Source of the DNA: Mangrovibacterium marinum
GTDB lineage: Bacteria > Bacteroidota > Bacteroidia > Bacteroidales > Prolixibacteraceae
DNA length: 64,000 nucleotides
Direction: 5' to 3'
Assembly: GCF_003046625.1 (NCBI RefSeq)
Contig: NZ_QAAD01000007.1
Location: 62,001 to 126,000 of the forward strand
In this document: positions 60,333-64,000 of the stretch, in pieces
Numbering within the stretch: the stretch's first letter is position 1
Layout: the number at the start of each line of letters is the position of its first letter
The notes under the pieces: model-generated
What the model was told of the DNA's origin: nothing
Seen by the model: only the letters and a program-made list of their open reading frames with translations
Databases searched by the model: none
Translations under genes and position numbers: made by a program

Positions 60333-62177
60333 ATGAGAAAGCGAAATGAAGAGGATGGGGATGTTCTCCTTACTGCTGAAGATATAAACAGCAGTATACT
60401 ATTTGAAGTTGCCTGGGAAGTTTGTAACCAGGTTGGCGGTATTTACACGGTGATTCAGTCGAAAGTACCTGCGTCAATTAAAAAATGGGGCGATAATTAC
60501 TTTGTTATCGGACCGTATTACAACAATCAGGTGTCCACCATTTTTGAGTCGGAGCCGGATCCCGAAGGTTGTGTTGGTGAGGTGCTGAAGCAGATGCGCG
60601 AAAAGGGGTTTCAGGTACATTACGGGCGGTGGCTGATTGCCGGAAAACCGAAAACAATTTTGTTTGATGCCTGCGCCATTGAGCACCTTTGGGGGAATTT
60701 TAAATACCTGTATTGGGAGCATCACGGCATTTCCATTCCCGATAACGACGATTTGGCGAACAAAGGACTGGCTTTTGGCTTCCTCGTCTTTGAGTTTTTT
60801 CGCTTGCTGGCGGAACGCGAGGATCTGGATCAGCAAATCATCGGGCATTTTCACGAATGGTTGGCCAGTGCCGGCATCCCGGAGATTCGGCGATTTGAGC
60901 TTCCGGTAAAGACGGTTTTTACCACCCATGCAACCATGTTGGGGCGCTATCTGGCCATGAATGATTCTCAGTTTTATGATAATCTTCCTTTTTACGATTG
61001 GCAAAAGGAAGCCAACCATTTTAACATCCGGCATATTGTCGATATCGAACGGGCTGCGGCACATGGTTCGCATGTCTTTTCCACTGTCAGCGAAATTACA
61101 AGTGCTGAGTGCGAACATTTGCTGGGCCGCAAACCCGATGTCATTCTTCCCAACGGATTAAATATCGAACGGTTTGAAGTGCTGCACCGCTTTCAGAATA
61201 CCCACCTGGAAAATAAGCAGAAGATCAACGAGTTTGTCATGGGGCACTTCTTCAATAATTATTCATTCGATCTGGATAATACGCTTTACTTTTTTACTTC
61301 CGGTCGCTTCGAGTTCTACAACAAGGGATACGATTTAACCCTGGAAGCGCTGGCTCGCTTGAACTGGAAGATGAAAGAAGCGAATATCGACAAGACCGTT
61401 GTTTTCTTTTTCATTACCCGCAATCCTTATTCATCCATAAATCCGGGCTTGTTGCAGGCCCGGGCGTTGCTGGAAGAGATCCAGCGCAATTGCGACGATG
61501 TGCAGAAATCGTTGGCAAAGCTGTATTTCGAAAAGATGATCAGCAGCCGCAATGGAGTCGACATTTGTGATATGACGGAGTTGGTCGACGAGTATAAGCT
61601 GATTCGTCTGCGGCGAAACCTGAAGTCGTGGCGCACCAACCAGATGCCGCCGGTGGTCACTCATAATCTGATTGATGAGGGGAAAGATCCGATCATGAAC
61701 TTCCTGAAAATGGCACATCTGCTGAATTACGCCGAGGATAAGGTGAAAGTGGTCTATCATCCCGACTTTATATCGACCGAGAACCCGCTTTGGCGGATGG
61801 AGTATTACGATTTTGTTCGAGGTTGCCACTTGGGGATTTTCCCCAGCTATTACGAGCCGTGGGGCTATACACCCCTGGAATGTTGTGTTAGCGGACTTCC
61901 TTCGGTGACCTCCGACTTGTCGGGATTTGGAGCCTACGTGGGCAGCGATCCCGAAAAAGCCGAACACGCCGGAGTCGATGTCATTTCAAGGCAACATCGT
62001 TCTATGGCTGATGCTGCCGAAGATTTGGCAAACCGAATGTTCGAATTTACGAAGCTGGATCGGCGGGAGCGAATTGTGCAACGAAACCGGATTGTGGAGT
62101 CGTCCTATATGTTCGACTGGCAGGAGCTTGGCCGCCACTACGATGAAGCCCACAAGTTGGCCCTGATGAGTCGATAA
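60333..62177 (+). CDS. Glycogen synthase, GT3 (eukaryotic-like) type
   Basis: A 614-residue GT-B glycosyltransferase. The N-terminal FEVAWEVCNQVGGIYTVIQSK is the glycogen-binding/donor loop of family GT3 (animal and fungal glycogen synthase), not the KTGGL motif of bacterial GT5 enzymes. Further GT3 features are FHEWLASAGI, TTHATMLGRYLA, TVSEITSAECEHLL and the C-terminal EPWGYTPLECCVSGLPSVTSDLSGFG block containing the E-x7-E motif. It should extend glycogen from UDP-glucose in the cytoplasm. The first ATG at 60333 matches the conserved start; the ORF is open upstream without conserved sequence. No other glycogen genes are adjacent. Confidence 0.9.
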   Translation: MRKRNEEDGDVLLTAEDINSSILFEVAWEVCNQVGGIYTVIQSKVPASIKKWGDNYFVIGPYYNNQVSTIFESEPDPEGCVGEVLKQMREKGFQVHYGRWLIAGKPKTILFDACAIEHLWGNFKYLYWEHHGISIPDNDDLANKGLAFGFLVFEFFRLLAEREDLDQQIIGHFHEWLASAGIPEIRRFELPVKTVFTTHATMLGRYLAMNDSQFYDNLPFYDWQKEANHFNIRHIVDIERAAAHGSHVFSTVSEITSAECEHLLGRKPDVILPNGLNIERFEVLHRFQNTHLENKQKINEFVMGHFFNNYSFDLDNTLYFFTSGRFEFYNKGYDLTLEALARLNWKMKEANIDKTVVFFFITRNPYSSINPGLLQARALLEEIQRNCDDVQKSLAKLYFEKMISSRNGVDICDMTELVDEYKLIRLRRNLKSWRTNQMPPVVTHNLIDEGKDPIMNFLKMAHLLNYAEDKVKVVYHPDFISTENPLWRMEYYDFVRGCHLGIFPSYYEPWGYTPLECCVSGLPSVTSDLSGFGAYVGSDPEKAEHAGVDVISRQHRSMADAAEDLANRMFEFTKLDRRERIVQRNRIVESSYMFDWQELGRHYDEAHKLALMSR

Positions 62178-62217
62178 GCTGGTGCAAAATGAAAATCAGG
62201 ATACCGAGGGAATCAGC

Positions 62218-62301
62218 AACAAGGATGAAAGTTGAGAGCTTTCGGTTATCCGGTTATTGTCCCAAATAGGATCAAAACGAATTGATGATCGGGCGACGTG
62301 G
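62218..62301. repeat. Dispersed hairpin repeat, copy C
   Basis: AACAAGGATGAAAGTTG (62218-62234) is followed by a 57-bp core (62245-62301) aligning without gaps to 27261-27317, including the ATCAA/TTGAT hairpin and the GATCGGGCGACGTGG tail. Confidence 0.6.
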
Positions 62302-62330
62302 CGTTCATCGATTTTCACCGAGAAGAAACA

Positions 62331-62360
62331 GAAAAAACGGCAGCCTTTAAGCTGTCGTTT
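62331..62360 (-). terminator. Terminator overlapping the ABC exporter stop codon
   Basis: On the minus strand AAACGACAGC / GCTGCCGTTT (one wobble) with the TAA stop in the loop, followed by a run of six T. Confidence 0.85.
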
Positions 62361-64000
62361 CTTCTTCGAGCTGGTGAACCAGCCGTGCGTATTTCCCGCC
62401 CTTTTTGAGCAGTTCGTTGTGTGTGCCTCGTTCAATAATTTGTCCTTGCTCGAGCACTAAAATTAAATCCGAGTTTTTAATGGTGCTCAGCCGGTGGGCA
62501 ACAGCGATGACCGTTTTGCTGGCAAAAATATTTGCAATAGCCTGCTGAATGTATTGCTCGGTTACTGAATCCACTGCACTGGTCGCTTCGTCGAGAACGA
62601 TCAGTTCGCTGTTTCCGCAAATTGCCCGGGCAAACGATATGAGTTGTGCCTGTCCTTTGGAGAGGTTGTCGCCATTATCCTGGATGACAAAATCGTAGGT
62701 GTTGGGTAAATTCCGGATAAAACGGTCGGCGTAAACAAAGGAAGCGGCTTGCTCAACATCGGCTTGTGAAACTCCCGGTCGGTTGAGGCCAATGTTGAAC
62801 GCAACCGAATTGTTGAACATGAAAATATCCTGTTGCATCACCGAGATGCTTTCCCGCAATTGCGACAGCGGGATGTCGCGTAGCTCCCGACCGTTTATGC
62901 GGATTGATCCCCGGTAGCCGGTGTAGGTTTTCGCCAACAGCTTGATGATGGTCGATTTGCCCGAACCTGTTGTGCCCACCAGCGCCAGACGGTCTCCTTT
63001 CTGCAGTTTGAAGGAAACATCGCTCAGCACATCCGGCCCATTGGGCGAGTAGCTAAAATAAACCGCTTCGAACTCGATATCCTGCAAAGCAATGGGGCGG
63101 GGCGTTGTTGAAACTTCTGCCAGATGGGGTTCTTCCACCTCTTGCTCGTAAAGGTCGCTAACATGTTCCAGGGCCGATAAGGCTCGTTGGATGGTAGATA
63201 CTTGCTGGGCAAATTGTTTCACCGGAATAAATAAGCGCTCCAGGGTTGTGATAAAGACGATGAGCACCCCAATGCTGAAGGCGCCATCCCAAATCTGAAT
63301 GGCCCCGTACCAGAGCACCAGCGCCGTGGCAACCGAGGTAATGCCCTCCACGATCGAGTAGAGGGCCGAGTCGTACACGTTGGAATTGTTCTGTGCATCG
63401 CAAAAATCTTTATTCAACTGATCGTATTTGCCGAAAGATTCTTCCTGGGCCGCATAAAGCTGAATGGTTTTCATTCCGTTGAGCGATTCCTGCAGGTAGG
63501 CCGCCGATTTGGCCAGACTGGTGCGCGAAGCATTGTAGGCAAGTCTGATCTTTTTACGCAAATAGCGCATGGCCAACACGATGAAGGGAACCACCAAAAG
63601 CAAAACTAGAGTTAACTGCCAGTTGAGGTAAAACAGGTAGCCAACAAGCGCCATGGTTTTAATACTGTCCGACAGCAGGCCCAGGATACCGGCAGCAAAC
63701 GATTCCGAGATCGCCTCCATATCGCTGGTCAGGCGCGAGAGGGTGACACCAATCGGTTTTTTGTCGAAATAGCTTAACGGAAAGCGCAGCGATTTGGCAA
63801 ACAGCTGCCGACGGATGTCCACAATGGCCAGGCCTCCGGCTTTTGAAAAGGAGTAGCTGTAAATGCCATCGAACAGCAGGTTAAGGAAAAGCACCACGGC
63901 CAGCAAAAGAATCTGGATTTTGAGTCCTTCCACATTGCCGGGCACGATGTAATGATCCACAATGTTTTCAACCAGCCACAAAAAGGCGATTCCGGCAATG
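62347..64000 (-). CDS. ABC exporter (permease-ATPase fusion), 5' end outside window
   Basis: 551 codons are visible; the frame is open to the right edge (IAGIAFLWLVENIV...), so the first helix and start lie outside. A type IV ABC exporter membrane domain (~residues 1-280) is followed by an ATPase with Walker A GTTGSGKST, Q-loop region MQQDIFMFNN, signature LSKGQAQ (Lys replaces the usual second Gly of LSGGQ), Walker B ELIVLDEATSAVD and switch AHRLSTI. It resembles MsbA/MdlB-type half-transporters that move lipids or drugs outward as dimers. A hairpin overlapping the stop ends transcription. Confidence 0.88.
   Translation of the reverse strand, partial: IAGIAFLWLVENIVDHYIVPGNVEGLKIQILLLAVVLFLNLLFDGIYSYSFSKAGGLAIVDIRRQLFAKSLRFPLSYFDKKPIGVTLSRLTSDMEAISESFAAGILGLLSDSIKTMALVGYLFYLNWQLTLVLLLVVPFIVLAMRYLRKKIRLAYNASRTSLAKSAAYLQESLNGMKTIQLYAAQEESFGKYDQLNKDFCDAQNNSNVYDSALYSIVEGITSVATALVLWYGAIQIWDGAFSIGVLIVFITTLERLFIPVKQFAQQVSTIQRALSALEHVSDLYEQEVEEPHLAEVSTTPRPIALQDIEFEAVYFSYSPNGPDVLSDVSFKLQKGDRLALVGTTGSGKSTIIKLLAKTYTGYRGSIRINGRELRDIPLSQLRESISVMQQDIFMFNNSVAFNIGLNRPGVSQADVEQAASFVYADRFIRNLPNTYDFVIQDNGDNLSKGQAQLISFARAICGNSELIVLDEATSAVDSVTEQYIQQAIANIFASKTVIAVAHRLSTIKNSDLILVLEQGQIIERGTHNELLKKGGKYARLVHQLEEETTA

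Overview
The window is chromosomal DNA from a free-living member of the Bacteroidota, most likely from the Bacteroidales/Marinilabiliales side of the phylum (inference). The support is many Bacteroidota-restricted families (DUF4105, DUF6122, PpiD-like SurA_N protein next to CorC and LptC, GYDIA-type GHMP kinase, GT3 glycogen synthase) and repeated copies of the Bacteroidota promoter (a TAnnTTTG -7 box, often with a TTTG-like -33 box about 19 bp upstream). No phage, plasmid, rRNA, CRISPR array or intact insertion sequence was seen.

Layout. 1-8.5 kb: end of a GH127-type glycosidase, a small inverted-repeat-bounded element, a nitroreductase, a four-gene envelope operon (CsgG-like, PEGA-like lipoprotein, DUF4810, DUF799), a universal stress protein, a secreted C1 peptidase, a DUF6122 membrane protein, an ArsC-like reductase whose stop codon lies in a ten-copy 21-bp tandem repeat, and a DODA-type dioxygenase. 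8.7-19.7 kb: a leucine-degradation block (methylcrotonyl-CoA carboxylase beta and alpha, enoyl-CoA hydratase, acyl-CoA dehydrogenase) followed by a tightly packed mevalonate operon (type 2 IPP isomerase, class II HMG-CoA reductase, GYDIA kinase, diphosphomevalonate decarboxylase, mevalonate kinase). HMG-CoA is the metabolite that could join the two blocks. 19.7-26.2 kb: RicT/PSP1 protein with a poly-Asn microsatellite, DUF1761 and DUF4105 membrane proteins, mutS, and a tRNA Gly-Leu-Gly operon. 26.2-37.6 kb: GH43-like lipoprotein, a repeat-rich intergenic region, then minus-strand envelope genes (ppiD-like, corC-like, lptC, TPR protein) and coaX-nadC-nadB.

37.9-48.9 kb: pfkA, a histidine kinase/response regulator/TSUP transporter operon, a DUF1573 protein, meaB, a TlpA-like lipoprotein, lpdA and a FadL-type outer-membrane transporter. 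49-54.7 kb: an ECF sigma factor translationally coupled to a predicted inner-membrane-anchored beta-barrel protein, a monomeric [FeFe] hydrogenase, an O-methyltransferase and an M16 peptidase. 54.8-57.8 kb: two tRNA-Phe genes inside a 113-bp perfect direct repeat flanking a BCCT osmolyte transporter, then a YafQ-type toxin-antitoxin pair. 58.4-64 kb: a GT39 glycosyltransferase, a GT3 glycogen synthase and an ABC exporter cut by the window edge.

The observations I rate highest are the possible leucine-to-isoprenoid route with its candidate missing kinase, the sigma factor/cross-envelope barrel pair, the 21-bp heptad-coding minisatellite, and a dispersed intergenic hairpin repeat with a conserved stem and a variable loop.
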